A stretch of DNA of 52,119 nt from positions 1 to 52,119 of the forward strand of contig CAYPDK010000012.1 of NCBI GenBank assembly GCA_964409505.1, given 5' to 3'. A program made the translations under genes and the position numbers. Below, piece after piece: positions 26,172 to 36,517 of the stretch. Source of the DNA: JADHZC01 sp964409505 (GTDB lineage Bacteria; Pseudomonadota; Alphaproteobacteria; Rickettsiales; Rickettsiaceae). Position 1 is the stretch's first letter. Each line of letters opens with the position of its first letter. The notes under the pieces were generated by a model that saw only the letters and a list, made by a program, of their open reading frames with translations, did no database searches and was not told the origin of the DNA.

Positions 26172-29100
26172 ATGAGTAAATTTTTCAGCAATAAGAAAAA
26201 TAGAAATATTCGTAGAAGTTTCTCTAAAAGTGATTTGGTACATCGTGTACCAAATTTGATAGAAATTCAAAAATCATCTTATGAAAAGCAGTTTTTACAA
26301 AAACATGTAGATAAAAATTTAAGGAAAAATAAAGGTCTTCAATCTGTTTTATCGAGTATTTTTCCTATAAAAGATTCTTCTGGATCCTATATTCTAGAGT
26401 TCTTGGGCTATTCATTAGGGGATATTTTACATGATGTTGATGAGTGTAAGGAAAATGGATATAGCTATGTTATGCCTTTGAAAATTTCTGTAAGGATGAT
26501 TTTGTGGGAAAAAAATTTAGATGGTGGTGAGGATAAGGTCTTGGTTACTGATGAGATAAAAGGGATAAAGGATCAGGAGGTTTTTTTATGTGATGTGCCT
26601 GTCATGACAGAAAGGGGTACTTTTGTTATTAACGGTATTGAACGAGTTGTAATTTCTCAAATGCACAGGTCTCCTGGAGTGTTCTTTTATCATGATGATG
26701 GTAAAAATAATACTTCTGGTAAAATTTTGTATTCTGCAAGAGTTATACCATATCGTGGATCTTGGTTGGATTTTGAATTTGATGCCAGAGATTTAGTTTT
26801 TTTTAGAATTGATAAAAAAAGAAAGCTTCCTGTAACAAGTCTATTATTCGCTTTTGGTTTAGAGGTGAAGGATATTTTTGAATATTTTTATGAAAAAATA
26901 CAATTTTCTTTCGATTCAAAATCAGAGTCCTGGGTTACGAAATTTTTCTGTCAAGAAATGTATTCTAAAAGATTGGATTTTGACTTATTGGAGTGGCCGA
27001 CTGGTAGGCTTTTAGTTAAAGCAGGAGAAAAAATTTCTCCAAGAAGAGCTAATATTTTGCGTACAGAGGGAGTGAAAGAAATTTTGGTCTCAAGTGAATA
27101 TTTGTATGGTAAGTATTTGGCAGAAGAAATTGTAGATCAGGATACGGGGGAGGTCTTATTCAGGCTTGGTGAGAAAATTACTAAGGATAATCTTGCCGTG
27201 ATTCTTTCTTTAAAAAAATATGATATAGCTCTTCTAAAATTTGAAGGTAGTGATGCTTATATAAGGAATACTTTGTTTATCGACAAAAATTTAACACAGG
27301 AAGACGCTCTAATTGAAATATTCAAATTATTAAGACCAGGAGAGCAAGCTAATAAAGAGTCTGGAAAGGCTTTTTTGTATAATGCTTTTTCAAATCCTGA
27401 AAGATATGATTTGTCTGAGGTGGGGCGTATTAAAGTAAATGCTAGAGTTGATATAGATAGAGGAATGGTGGGTACTGATCACGTTGATACTTGCTTGTCT
27501 ATTGAGGATATTAAGGCTATAATTAAAGTCTTAATAAAGGTAAAAGATGGTAAAGAAAATGTAGATGATATAGACCATCTTGGTAACAGACGGGTTCGAT
27601 CAGTTGGAGAGTTAGTTGAGAATCAGTTTCGTCTTGGAATGGTGAGAATTCAAAAATCTATTTTTGAAAGATTGTCTATGGTTGATGTTGACGATGTTAT
27701 GCCCAATGAACTTATTAATAATAAGTTGTTAATATCTACTGTTAGAGAGTTTTTTAATACTTCTCAATTTTCACAATTTATGGATCAAACTAATCCTCTG
27801 TCTGAGATTACTCATAAGAGAAGATTGTCTTCTCTTGGACCTGGAGGGGTTAATCGAGATAGAGTAGGATTTGAAGTACGAGATGTTCATCCTACTCATT
27901 ATGGTCGTATATGTCCTGTTGAGACGCCAGAGGGGCAAAATATAGGTCTTATTAATTCTCTTGCTACTTATGCTAAGGTCAATCAATATGGATTTATAGA
28001 AACACCATATAGGGTTGTGAAAGATAGATATCTTCTTAATGAGATAGTCTACTTATCTGCTATTGACGAGGGAAGGTATAGAATTGCTCAATTTGATATT
28101 AATTTTGATCAGAATAATTATATCTTGGATGATGTTGTTAATTGTCGTACGGGAGGTGGTAATTTTGTAATGTCGAATGCTGAGGAAGTGGATTTTGTAG
28201 ATTTGAACCCTATGCAAGTAGTCTCCGTTGCTGCTGCTTTGATCCCATTTTTAGAAAATGACGATGCAAATCGTGCTCTTATGGGGTCTAATATGCAAAG
28301 ACAGGCTGTGCCTCTTGTTACTCCTGAGGCTCCTGTTGTTGGGACTGGTATTGAGGAGAGCGTTGGATTTGATTCAGGGAGTGTTGTTTTAGCTAAAAAT
28401 TCTGGTTGTGTTGTATCAGTTGATTCTAATAGAATTGTTGTTAAATCTTTGGAAGATAAATCGCTTCTTCCTAATTTAGAAATATATAAGATCAAAAAAT
28501 TTCAGAAGTCTAATCATAATACTTGTATTAATCAAAAGCCTTTGGTTGCTTTAGGGGATGTGGTTGAAAAAGGAGATATATTGGCAGATGGAGCTGCAAC
28601 TGATAAAGGGGAAATAGCTCTGGGACGCAATATGCTGGTAGCATTTCTTTCATGGAATGGTTATAATTTTGAGGATTCCATTATTATTTCAGAAAAAGTT
28701 ATTAGAGAAGATGCCTTTACTTCGATACATATAGAGGAATTTGAGGTTGTAGCTAGAGATACTAGACTAGGACCAGAAGAGATAACTCGGGATGTGCCTA
28801 ATACAGGGGAAGAATCTATTAAATATCTTGATGAATCTGGAATAATAAATATAGGGGCAGAAGTTAAGTCTGGAGATATTTTAGTAGGAAAGGTTACGCC
28901 TAAAAGTGAGACAGCTATTACGCCAGAAGAAAAGTTATTAAGAGCTATTTTTGGAGAAAAAGCTTCTGAGGTAAGGGATTCATCTTTATATGTTCCTCCT
29001 GGTGTGTCTGGCACTGTTGTGGATGTCAAAATTTTCTCGCGAAGGGGTATGGATAAGGATGAGAGAGAATTATCTATAGAACATCGTAGAATAGATGAGT

Positions 29101-30299
29101 TGCTTAAGGAGCAAGACGATCAGAGGACTATAATTAATAATTTTACCCTTGCAAGACTTAAGAGTTTATTTATAGATTCTGTATCTTCAAAAAATACTGA
29201 TTATATAGTAAAAGGTAGAGTTTTTACAGAGGAAATTCTACAAAAAATGTCTCTTCAGGATTATTGGGATGTTTGTGTTGACGATAATTCTATTATGCAA
29301 AGTAGAGATGAAATAAAAAAAATTTACTTTGATAAAAATGGTGAATTGAGTTCAAAAATAGAAAATAAAATTAAAAAAATTCAAAAAGGAGATGATGTTC
29401 AGCAAGGAACTTTAAAAATAGTAAAAATATTTATTGCAAGTAAATATAAACTCCAACCGGGAGATAAAATGTCTGGTCGACACGGAAATAAGGGTGTGAT
29501 ATCTAAAATTGTTCCGGAGGAAGATATGCCATTTTTAGAGGATGGAACTGTTATAGACATAATATTGAATCCATTAGGAATTCCTTCGCGTATGAACGTG
29601 GGACAAATCTTAGAGACTCATCTTGGATTTGCTGCTAAGGGTCTTGCGCTTAGCATTGATCAAAAGCTTCAGCAATGCAGGGAAGATGTTAGGAATCTTC
29701 CATCTTTGAGAGAGTTTGTATCAAATATTTATGAGGGTACGTTCTTGGGCAATGAACTTTCTGAGTTAAATGATCAAGAATTTATTAATTTTTGTCGTTC
29801 CTCTAGAAAATTTTTACGATTTTCTACTCCAGTATTTGATGGAGCTAAGGTTGAGGATATTAAAAAAATGTTAACTTTAGGGGGAATGGATTCCTCTGGA
29901 CAGGTGAACCTTATAGATGGAAGAACTGGAGAGTGCTTTGATAGAAAAATTACTGTAGGGTATAAATATATACTTAAATTACATCATCTAGTTGAAGATA
30001 AAATTCATGCGAGATCTATTGGTCCCTATAGCTTAGTGACTCAACAGCCGTTAGGAGGTAAATCTCACTTTGGAGGGCAAAGGTTTGGAGAAATGGAATG
30101 CTGGGCCCTACAGGCTTATGGTGCATCCTACACTCTACAAGAAATGTTGACTGTTAAATCTGATGATGTTTTTGGTAGGGTAAAAACCTATGAGTCTATA
30201 GTTAAGGATAATAGAGATTTTGATTTTGGAACTCCTGAATCTTTTAATGTTATGATAAAAGAACTACGTTCTTTATGTCTTAATATAGATTTAGAATAA
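26172..30299 (+). CDS. rpoB: RNA polymerase beta subunit
   Basis: 1375 residues from the ATG at 26172; a TTG at 26151 would add seven codons but is not favoured. Visible are RRSFSKSDLVHRVPNLIEIQ at the start, RSPGVFF, the rifampicin-site region SQFMDQTNPLSEITHKRRLS (with F in place of L at the E. coli 511 position), GPGGVNRDRVGFEVRDVH, the KMSGRHGNKGV catalytic lysine region and QQPLGGKSHFGGQRFGEME near the end. Follows rplL and precedes rpoC in the usual rif order. Confidence 0.98.
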   Translation: MSKFFSNKKNRNIRRSFSKSDLVHRVPNLIEIQKSSYEKQFLQKHVDKNLRKNKGLQSVLSSIFPIKDSSGSYILEFLGYSLGDILHDVDECKENGYSYVMPLKISVRMILWEKNLDGGEDKVLVTDEIKGIKDQEVFLCDVPVMTERGTFVINGIERVVISQMHRSPGVFFYHDDGKNNTSGKILYSARVIPYRGSWLDFEFDARDLVFFRIDKKRKLPVTSLLFAFGLEVKDIFEYFYEKIQFSFDSKSESWVTKFFCQEMYSKRLDFDLLEWPTGRLLVKAGEKISPRRANILRTEGVKEILVSSEYLYGKYLAEEIVDQDTGEVLFRLGEKITKDNLAVILSLKKYDIALLKFEGSDAYIRNTLFIDKNLTQEDALIEIFKLLRPGEQANKESGKAFLYNAFSNPERYDLSEVGRIKVNARVDIDRGMVGTDHVDTCLSIEDIKAIIKVLIKVKDGKENVDDIDHLGNRRVRSVGELVENQFRLGMVRIQKSIFERLSMVDVDDVMPNELINNKLLISTVREFFNTSQFSQFMDQTNPLSEITHKRRLSSLGPGGVNRDRVGFEVRDVHPTHYGRICPVETPEGQNIGLINSLATYAKVNQYGFIETPYRVVKDRYLLNEIVYLSAIDEGRYRIAQFDINFDQNNYILDDVVNCRTGGGNFVMSNAEEVDFVDLNPMQVVSVAAALIPFLENDDANRALMGSNMQRQAVPLVTPEAPVVGTGIEESVGFDSGSVVLAKNSGCVVSVDSNRIVVKSLEDKSLLPNLEIYKIKKFQKSNHNTCINQKPLVALGDVVEKGDILADGAATDKGEIALGRNMLVAFLSWNGYNFEDSIIISEKVIREDAFTSIHIEEFEVVARDTRLGPEEITRDVPNTGEESIKYLDESGIINIGAEVKSGDILVGKVTPKSETAITPEEKLLRAIFGEKASEVRDSSLYVPPGVSGTVVDVKIFSRRGMDKDERELSIEHRRIDELLKEQDDQRTIINNFTLARLKSLFIDSVSSKNTDYIVKGRVFTEEILQKMSLQDYWDVCVDDNSIMQSRDEIKKIYFDKNGELSSKIENKIKKIQKGDDVQQGTLKIVKIFIASKYKLQPGDKMSGRHGNKGVISKIVPEEDMPFLEDGTVIDIILNPLGIPSRMNVGQILETHLGFAAKGLALSIDQKLQQCREDVRNLPSLREFVSNIYEGTFLGNELSELNDQEFINFCRSSRKFLRFSTPVFDGAKVEDIKKMLTLGGMDSSGQVNLIDGRTGECFDRKITVGYKYILKLHHLVEDKIHARSIGPYSLVTQQPLGGKSHFGGQRFGEMECWALQAYGASYTLQEMLTVKSDDVFGRVKTYESIVKDNRDFDFGTPESFNVMIKELRSLCLNIDLE

Positions 30300-30357
30300 T
30301 TTTTTTAAGCAGTAAACTATCTATAGTGATCTGAAGTATAATTAGCATAACACGAAT

Positions 30358-33300
30358 ATGAATTCATTAAAAAGTATTAAGCAATTTGATAAAATAAGGG
30401 TTAATATTGCAAGTCCAGAACAAATAAAGTCCTGGTCTTTTGGTGAAGTAACTAAGCCTGAGACTATAAATTATCGTACTTTTAAACCAGAAAAAGATGG
30501 CTTGTTTTGTGCAAGAATTTTTGGTCCTATAAAAGATTATGAGTGCTTATGTGGAAAATATAAGAGGATGAAGTATAGAGGGATTATTTGTGAAAAATGT
30601 GGTGTTGAGGTTATTTCGTCTAAGGTACGAAGAGAGAGAATGGCGCATATAGAACTTGCTGCTCCTGTTGTGCATATTTGGTTTTTGAAATCTTTACCTT
30701 CTAGGATTGCAACTCTACTTAATATGACCATGAAAGATGTAGAGAAGGTACTTTATTTTGAAAATTATGTTGTTACTGATGTTGGCTCTTCTTCCCTTAA
30801 GAAATATGATCTCTTGTCTGAGGAGTCTTATGCTAAGTGTCAGGATAAATATGGAGAAGATTCTTTTACAGTCTCTATTGGGGCAGAAGTTATACGAGAA
30901 ATGCTCAAGGAGATTGATCTTAACTCTTTAAGAAATCAGTTATATAAAGAATTAGAGGAAACAACTTCTGAGACTAAAAAGAAGAAAATAATAAAACGTT
31001 TAAAATTGGTTAATGAATTTCTTCTTTCAGGTAATAGGCCTGAGTGGATGATTTTGAATATCTTACCAGTAATTCCTCCAGAAATAAGGCCTCTTGTGAT
31101 GTTGGACGGGGGGCGTTTTGCAACTTCTGATTTGAATGAACTTTATAGGAGAGTTATTAATAGAAATAATAGGTTAAAAAGATTACTCGAATTAAACGCT
31201 CCTGATATTATCGTTAAAAATGAAAAGCGTATGCTTCAGGAGTCTGTTATAGCTCTGTTTGATAATGGTCGTAAAAAGAAAGTTGTTACCAACTCTAATA
31301 AAAGACCTTTTAAATCTTTAACTGATATGCTTAAGGGTAAACAGGGACGCTTTAGGCAAAATTTACTTGGAAAACGTGTGGATTATTCAGGTCGATCTGT
31401 TATTGTTGTAGGGCCTGAGTTGAAATTACATCAATGTGGATTGCCTAAAAAAATGGCTCTTGAGTTATTTAAGCCTTTTATCTACGCAAAGCTTGAATTA
31501 TACGGTATTAGTAGTACTATTAAGGTTTCTAAGAAGATGGTGGAATCTGAAACTAATGAGGTTTGGGATATATTGGAAGAGGTCATACGTGAGCATCCTA
31601 TTTTGCTCAATAGAGCCCCTACTTTGCACAGGCTTGGTATCCAGGCTTTTGAACCACTGCTTATAGAGGGAAAGGCAATTCAGTTGCATCCTCTTGTCTG
31701 TTCCGCCTTTAATGCAGATTTTGATGGAGACCAAATGGCTGTGCATATTCCTTTGTCTGTTGAGGCTCAGGTTGAGGCTAGGGTTTTGATGATGTCTACT
31801 AATAATATTTTGAGTCCTGCTAATGGCAAGCCGATTATTTCTCCAGATAAGGATATAGTGCTAGGACTATATTACTTGACTTTAGAGAATCCTATTAATG
31901 ATAAAATAAGGAGCTTTTCTGATGTAGAGGAAGTAGAATATTTACTTTTTCATAAAGCAATAGATCTACATTCCGTTATAAAATGTAGAATTAGACTATT
32001 AAATGCAAATAACGAATTTATTACTACTATTGTTCAAACAACTCCAGGAAGATTAATTTTAGGAAAATTATTGCCTCAAAATAATAATTTTGATTTTAGG
32101 GTTTTAAATCAACAAATGACTAAAAAGTCTATTTCTAACGCCATTGATACTGTTTATAGGTATTGTGGTCAAAAAACAACAGTAATATTTGCAGATAAAT
32201 TAATGCAACTTGGCTTTGAGTATGCTTCTAGGTCAGGAATTTCATTTGGTATGGATGATATGGTAGTTCCAAGGACCAAAGGTAGTCATATAAAAAAAAC
32301 GGAAGATGTTATTCAGGTATTTGAAAAACAATATGCTGAAGGTCTTATTACTTTTGGAGAAAAATACAATAAAGTGATCGATGCTTGGTCTATATGTACT
32401 GATAAGGTTGCGTCTGATATGATAGAAAATATTTCTCACTCTTCAACTGCTGCAGAGCAAGGTGTAGAACAAGAAGGAAGTCAAAATTTTATAAAAAATA
32501 TTAATTCTATACATATTATGGCAACTTCTGGTGCTAGGGGATCTGCTGCTCAGATTAAACAGCTTGCTGGTATGAGAGGTTTAATGACTAAGCCTTCAGG
32601 AGAAATTATAGAAACTCCTATTATTTCCAATTTTAAGGAAGGTCTTACTGTTAGAGAATATTTTAATTCTACTCATGGTGCTCGTAAAGGTCTTGCAGAT
32701 ACTGCTTTAAAAACAGCAAATTCTGGTTATTTAACGAGAAGATTGGTTGATGTTGCTCAGGATTGTATTGTTACTTGCTCTGATTGTCAGAGCTCCGAGT
32801 TTCTCGAGGTTAGGGCTGTTATTGAGGGAGGAGAGGTTATGGTCTCTCTTGCTAGCAAAGTGCTTGGACGTACTTCTGCTCTTGATGTATACCATCCCGT
32901 TACCGGAGAGTTAATTATTAATTCTGGTCAGATTATTGATGAGGAGATATCTGATAAATTTGAGTCTTCTGGGATAGATTTTGTAAAAGTTAGGTCTGTT
33001 TTGTTTTGTCAGAATACTAATGGTGTATGTGCTAAGTGCTATGGTAGGGATCTTTCTACTGGAAAGCTTGTTGCTATTGGTGAGGCTATAGGAGTTATCG
33101 CAGCTCAATCTATAGGAGAACCAGGAACTCAGCTTACTATGAGAACTTTTCATATAGGAGGAGCTGCTACTAGAGGTGTAAATGTTTCCTCTCTAGATTC
33201 TAGTTATGATGCAAAAATTAAAATTTTAAATCGTAACTTAATAGTGAATTCTTTGGGCAATAAGATTATTATGAGTAGAAATTGTGAAATATTACTTGTG

Positions 33301-34599
33301 GATGATAATTATAATGAAAAGTCAAGGCATAAAATTCCTTATGGAGCCAACATTTTAGTGGATGAGGGAGACCTTGTTACTAAGGGACAAAGAATCGCAA
33401 ATTGGGATCCTCATACAAGACCTATTATTACAGAAAAAGCTGGAACTGTCGTCTTTAAAGATTTAGTAGAAGGCGTAACTTTGGGTAGCGCAGCAGATGA
33501 GACAACAGGTATTGTGAATAATGTTGTTATTGAATCAAATAGGTATCTAAAAAACTCAGACCTTAAACCTAGAATTCAGTTACTTGATAATAATGGAGAG
33601 ACTGTTATGTCTTCAGCGCTTGAAGTAAAATATTACTTGCCTGTTTACTCAGTGCTTAGTGTCAGTGATGGGGATAAGGTTTTAGCAGGAGATATATTGG
33701 CTAGGATTCCTATGGAATCTACAAAGACTCGTGACATTACAGGTGGATTACCAAGAGTTGCAGAGTTGTTTGAAGCAAGGCTTCCTAAAGATTTTGCAAT
33801 TATCGCAGATGAGGATGGGTATATAAAATTTGGTAAAGACTATAAATCTAAAAGGAGAGTTATTATAAAACCCGAAGATAAAAAATTAGAACCGGTAGAA
33901 TATATGATACCTAAAGGTAAGCATATTCTTATGAATGAAGGGGATTTTGTGAAAAAAGGAGATGTTTTGGTAGATGGTAGTCCTGTTTTACAAAATATTT
34001 TAAAGGTTATGGGTGTTGAGGCGGTGGCTAGATATATGATTGAAGAAATTCAGGCAGTTTACATGTTGCAGGGAGTTAAAATTGATGATAAGCATATAGA
34101 AATTGTTATTAGACAAATGTTACAAAAAGTCAAAATTTTAGATCCAGCGGGTTCTAATTTTATTCCGAATGAAATTGTTGATAGAATTGAATTAAATAAC
34201 ATCAATAAAAATCTTATTGAACAAGGCAGAGAACCTGCGGTAGTAGAACCTATATTACAGGGAATTACTAAGGCGTCATTACAGACTAAATCTTTTATAT
34301 CTGCGGCATCTTTTCAAGAAACTACGAAAGTTTTGACCCAAGCAGCTGTTTGTGGTAAGGTGGATGAGTTACTGGGGCTTAAGGAGAATGTTATAGTAGG
34401 TAAGTTAATTCCTGCGGGCAGTGGCTTTTATATGAAAAACTTAAAAAATTCTATTAATGTTAACTCATCGCATAATAAAGAAGGTGAAGCCAATACTGAG
34501 CTACACGAAGAGGGTGAGTCTACTAAAACGACTGGGGCTTTATTTGAAGAAGATGTTGATGATAAAGAGAACACTTTAGGACAAGAAGTAAGAAGGTAA
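30358..34599 (+). CDS. rpoC: RNA polymerase beta' subunit
   Basis: 1413 residues. The zinc ribbon CLCGKYKRMKYRGIICEKCG, the catalytic NADFDGDQMAVH, the rudder and trigger-loop region (GARKGLADTALKTANSGYLTR, in parts) and the second zinc site CVTC/CSDC..CQNTNGVCAKCYG are present. The end has an extra acidic, polar tail (HNKEGEANTELHEEGEST and DDKENT) beyond the conserved core. A 58-base gap separates it from rpoB. Confidence 0.98.
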   Translation: MNSLKSIKQFDKIRVNIASPEQIKSWSFGEVTKPETINYRTFKPEKDGLFCARIFGPIKDYECLCGKYKRMKYRGIICEKCGVEVISSKVRRERMAHIELAAPVVHIWFLKSLPSRIATLLNMTMKDVEKVLYFENYVVTDVGSSSLKKYDLLSEESYAKCQDKYGEDSFTVSIGAEVIREMLKEIDLNSLRNQLYKELEETTSETKKKKIIKRLKLVNEFLLSGNRPEWMILNILPVIPPEIRPLVMLDGGRFATSDLNELYRRVINRNNRLKRLLELNAPDIIVKNEKRMLQESVIALFDNGRKKKVVTNSNKRPFKSLTDMLKGKQGRFRQNLLGKRVDYSGRSVIVVGPELKLHQCGLPKKMALELFKPFIYAKLELYGISSTIKVSKKMVESETNEVWDILEEVIREHPILLNRAPTLHRLGIQAFEPLLIEGKAIQLHPLVCSAFNADFDGDQMAVHIPLSVEAQVEARVLMMSTNNILSPANGKPIISPDKDIVLGLYYLTLENPINDKIRSFSDVEEVEYLLFHKAIDLHSVIKCRIRLLNANNEFITTIVQTTPGRLILGKLLPQNNNFDFRVLNQQMTKKSISNAIDTVYRYCGQKTTVIFADKLMQLGFEYASRSGISFGMDDMVVPRTKGSHIKKTEDVIQVFEKQYAEGLITFGEKYNKVIDAWSICTDKVASDMIENISHSSTAAEQGVEQEGSQNFIKNINSIHIMATSGARGSAAQIKQLAGMRGLMTKPSGEIIETPIISNFKEGLTVREYFNSTHGARKGLADTALKTANSGYLTRRLVDVAQDCIVTCSDCQSSEFLEVRAVIEGGEVMVSLASKVLGRTSALDVYHPVTGELIINSGQIIDEEISDKFESSGIDFVKVRSVLFCQNTNGVCAKCYGRDLSTGKLVAIGEAIGVIAAQSIGEPGTQLTMRTFHIGGAATRGVNVSSLDSSYDAKIKILNRNLIVNSLGNKIIMSRNCEILLVDDNYNEKSRHKIPYGANILVDEGDLVTKGQRIANWDPHTRPIITEKAGTVVFKDLVEGVTLGSAADETTGIVNNVVIESNRYLKNSDLKPRIQLLDNNGETVMSSALEVKYYLPVYSVLSVSDGDKVLAGDILARIPMESTKTRDITGGLPRVAELFEARLPKDFAIIADEDGYIKFGKDYKSKRRVIIKPEDKKLEPVEYMIPKGKHILMNEGDFVKKGDVLVDGSPVLQNILKVMGVEAVARYMIEEIQAVYMLQGVKIDDKHIEIVIRQMLQKVKILDPAGSNFIPNEIVDRIELNNINKNLIEQGREPAVVEPILQGITKASLQTKSFISAASFQETTKVLTQAAVCGKVDELLGLKENVIVGKLIPAGSGFYMKNLKNSINVNSSHNKEGEANTELHEEGESTKTTGALFEEDVDDKENTLGQEVRR

Positions 34600-34642
34600 T
34601 ATGTTAATTTTTACTTTTTCAATTATTTATTGATTATTTTTT

Positions 34643-35740
34643 ATGAGTTCACAACAGGTTAAGGAAAAATCTTTTTTTAAAAAATTAATTTTTAACAGAT
34701 ATGTTTTATTTGGAATCATTGTTTATTTTGTTCTTGTAGTTATTTCTACTATTTTTAATTTGAATTTTAATAAACAAAAAGTTTTTGCTAATCCTATATC
34801 TCATGGTAAGAAAATTGTTTTTTATAGAATATTTTCCCCTTTTAATATTTTTGGAGTTGAAGCATATGGGACTGAAACTGTTGCAGTTATAAGGCTTGAA
34901 GGACAGATATTCAAAGGCGTTGTGGATTATGGTATTAGTTCTGATAAAGTGGATCGTTTGTTGAAGAAGCTGAATTATATTTCTAACCTAAAATCAATAC
35001 TTATATCCATAGACTCTCCCGGAGGGTCTCCTTTTGAATCTGAACTGATTAGTTATAGAATTTCAGAAATTTCTAACAAATTTAAGGTTCCTGTATATAG
35101 TTTTATTGAGGCATATGGAGCATCTGGTGGATATTGGATTGCTTGTGCGGCCGATAAAGTTTTTGCAAGTAAAAATTCTTTAGTTGGAAGTATAGGAGTT
35201 ATCTCTAGTGGATTTGGGTTTGTTGATGTTATATCAAAGCTTGGAATTGAAAGAAGGCATTTTACTGAAGGAACTTATAAAGGGTCTTTGGACCCATTCT
35301 TACCGATACAAGAGAATGATCTTGTATTTGAAAAACAACTTTTGAAAAGCTTTTATGATAATTTTGTTTTATATGTAAAGGAAAGAAGAGGGGATAGAAT
35401 TAATTTAGACAATCAGGAGCTATTGTTTAGTGGTTTGGTATGGACAGGAGATAAAGCTTTAGGACTTGGATTAATTGATGGGTTAGAGGATGTGTCATCT
35501 TTTATTTTAAAAAATTATCCTGAGGCCCATGTGATATACATAACTGAAAAGGTTAATGGCTTTCTTAAAAGAAGATTTATCTCCTTTTTTAAGAATTTTG
35601 GTGCTAAAGAGCTATTACGGATCTTGTATAATCATATGATAGGATCATCTTTATCAGATGATTTGATTACTAATCAGATATTGAAATCTCAAATGTTGGG
35701 AGATTCTTATAATAGTAGGATTTTATACTTATATCAGTAG
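34643..35740 (+). CDS. sppA: Signal peptide peptidase SppA-like serine protease (S49)
   Basis: SppA-type S49 enzymes cut leftover signal peptides and membrane protein stubs. The 365 residues have one N-terminal membrane helix (YVLFGIIVYFVLVVISTIF), the substrate-side ISIDSPGGSPFES, the nucleophile serine in YGASGGYWIACAAD near 158 and the general-base lysine in EGTYKGSLDPF near 213. This is the short, single-domain form usual in alphaproteobacteria, about half the length of E. coli SppA. It follows rpoC by 43 bases and converges on rimP. Confidence 0.92.
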   Translation: MSSQQVKEKSFFKKLIFNRYVLFGIIVYFVLVVISTIFNLNFNKQKVFANPISHGKKIVFYRIFSPFNIFGVEAYGTETVAVIRLEGQIFKGVVDYGISSDKVDRLLKKLNYISNLKSILISIDSPGGSPFESELISYRISEISNKFKVPVYSFIEAYGASGGYWIACAADKVFASKNSLVGSIGVISSGFGFVDVISKLGIERRHFTEGTYKGSLDPFLPIQENDLVFEKQLLKSFYDNFVLYVKERRGDRINLDNQELLFSGLVWTGDKALGLGLIDGLEDVSSFILKNYPEAHVIYITEKVNGFLKRRFISFFKNFGAKELLRILYNHMIGSSLSDDLITNQILKSQMLGDSYNSRILYLYQ

Positions 35741-35763
35741 AGCTTGTATTTGTGAGTATATTT

Positions 35764-36285
35764 TTACTTGCCAGGCAAGCCAGGAAAGATTTTTTTATCT
35801 CGAATAAGTTTTAGGACTCTCTCAGATAGCACTATTTGTGCAGATTTGATGTTGTTATATGGTATGGTTAGCTCTCTGTTATTTTTTTCTAATCCTACCA
35901 ATATGTTTTTTTTTTGTGCTTTTATAACTGTTGCTATGAATGTTTTACTTAAGATTGGTATTTCTGAGAGTAACTGAAATTTTATATCATAATTTATAAA
36001 AAACTTGTACTCTTCTATTTTATTTATTTTTCTTTCTATACCAACTGAGCTAACTGAAAATATATGTTTTTTTTGATCAGGAAAATTTATTGATATTATA
36101 TTTTCTAATAATTTTCCTATTGTACTGCATTCTCCTAGTGAGGGGCTTGATTTATCAAATTTTTCTATAAAAATATTTATAAAAATAGAGTGCTGAGTTT
36201 TATGGGAGTACGATATTTTATATAAAGAGAATCCTAATTTTTGGAGAGTTGAAACAATTAGAGAGTTTTTTTGGTGGCAGATCAT
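35764..36285 (-). CDS. rimP: Ribosome maturation factor RimP
   Basis: RimP helps 30S assembly. The 173 residues fit the family by the N-terminal helix and beta pattern, LLENIISINFP (family E.D.I...Y.LEVSSPG) and FSVSSVGIERKINKIEEYKFF, with an SH3-like C-terminal half (RELTIPYNNIKSAQIVL). Sequence identity to textbook RimP is low. It is usually encoded just before nusA-infB; here it stands alone and converges on sppA with 23 bases between the stop codons. Confidence 0.82.
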   Translation of the reverse strand: MICHQKNSLIVSTLQKLGFSLYKISYSHKTQHSIFINIFIEKFDKSSPSLGECSTIGKLLENIISINFPDQKKHIFSVSSVGIERKINKIEEYKFFINYDIKFQLLSEIPILSKTFIATVIKAQKKNILVGLEKNNRELTIPYNNIKSAQIVLSERVLKLIRDKKIFPGLPGK

Positions 36286-36517
36286 TTTCTTATTTTAAGT
36301 TTAGTGTATACAATTATTATTTGACTAAAGTGATATAAATGATGTAGATAATATAAAGCAGAGTTATATAAAGTTAAAAATATTTAATAATTTATGTTTT
36401 ATATTTTTTTTCTAGATGTTATTATGTCATCCATAGTAGTGTTAGAAAGAATACCTATTTTTATTTATTTTATTAATATACGAAACGAGTCTTATTATAA
36501 ATACATTAATTAATAAC

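Noticed and set aside
28118..28495. 125-codon minus-strand frame inside rpoB
   Set aside because: Shadow frame within a highly conserved essential gene.
35771..35783. CTTGCC-A-GGCAAG inverted repeat between sppA and rimP
   Set aside because: It lies in the last codons of rimP with a 1-base loop and no T-run, so it is not a convincing terminator.
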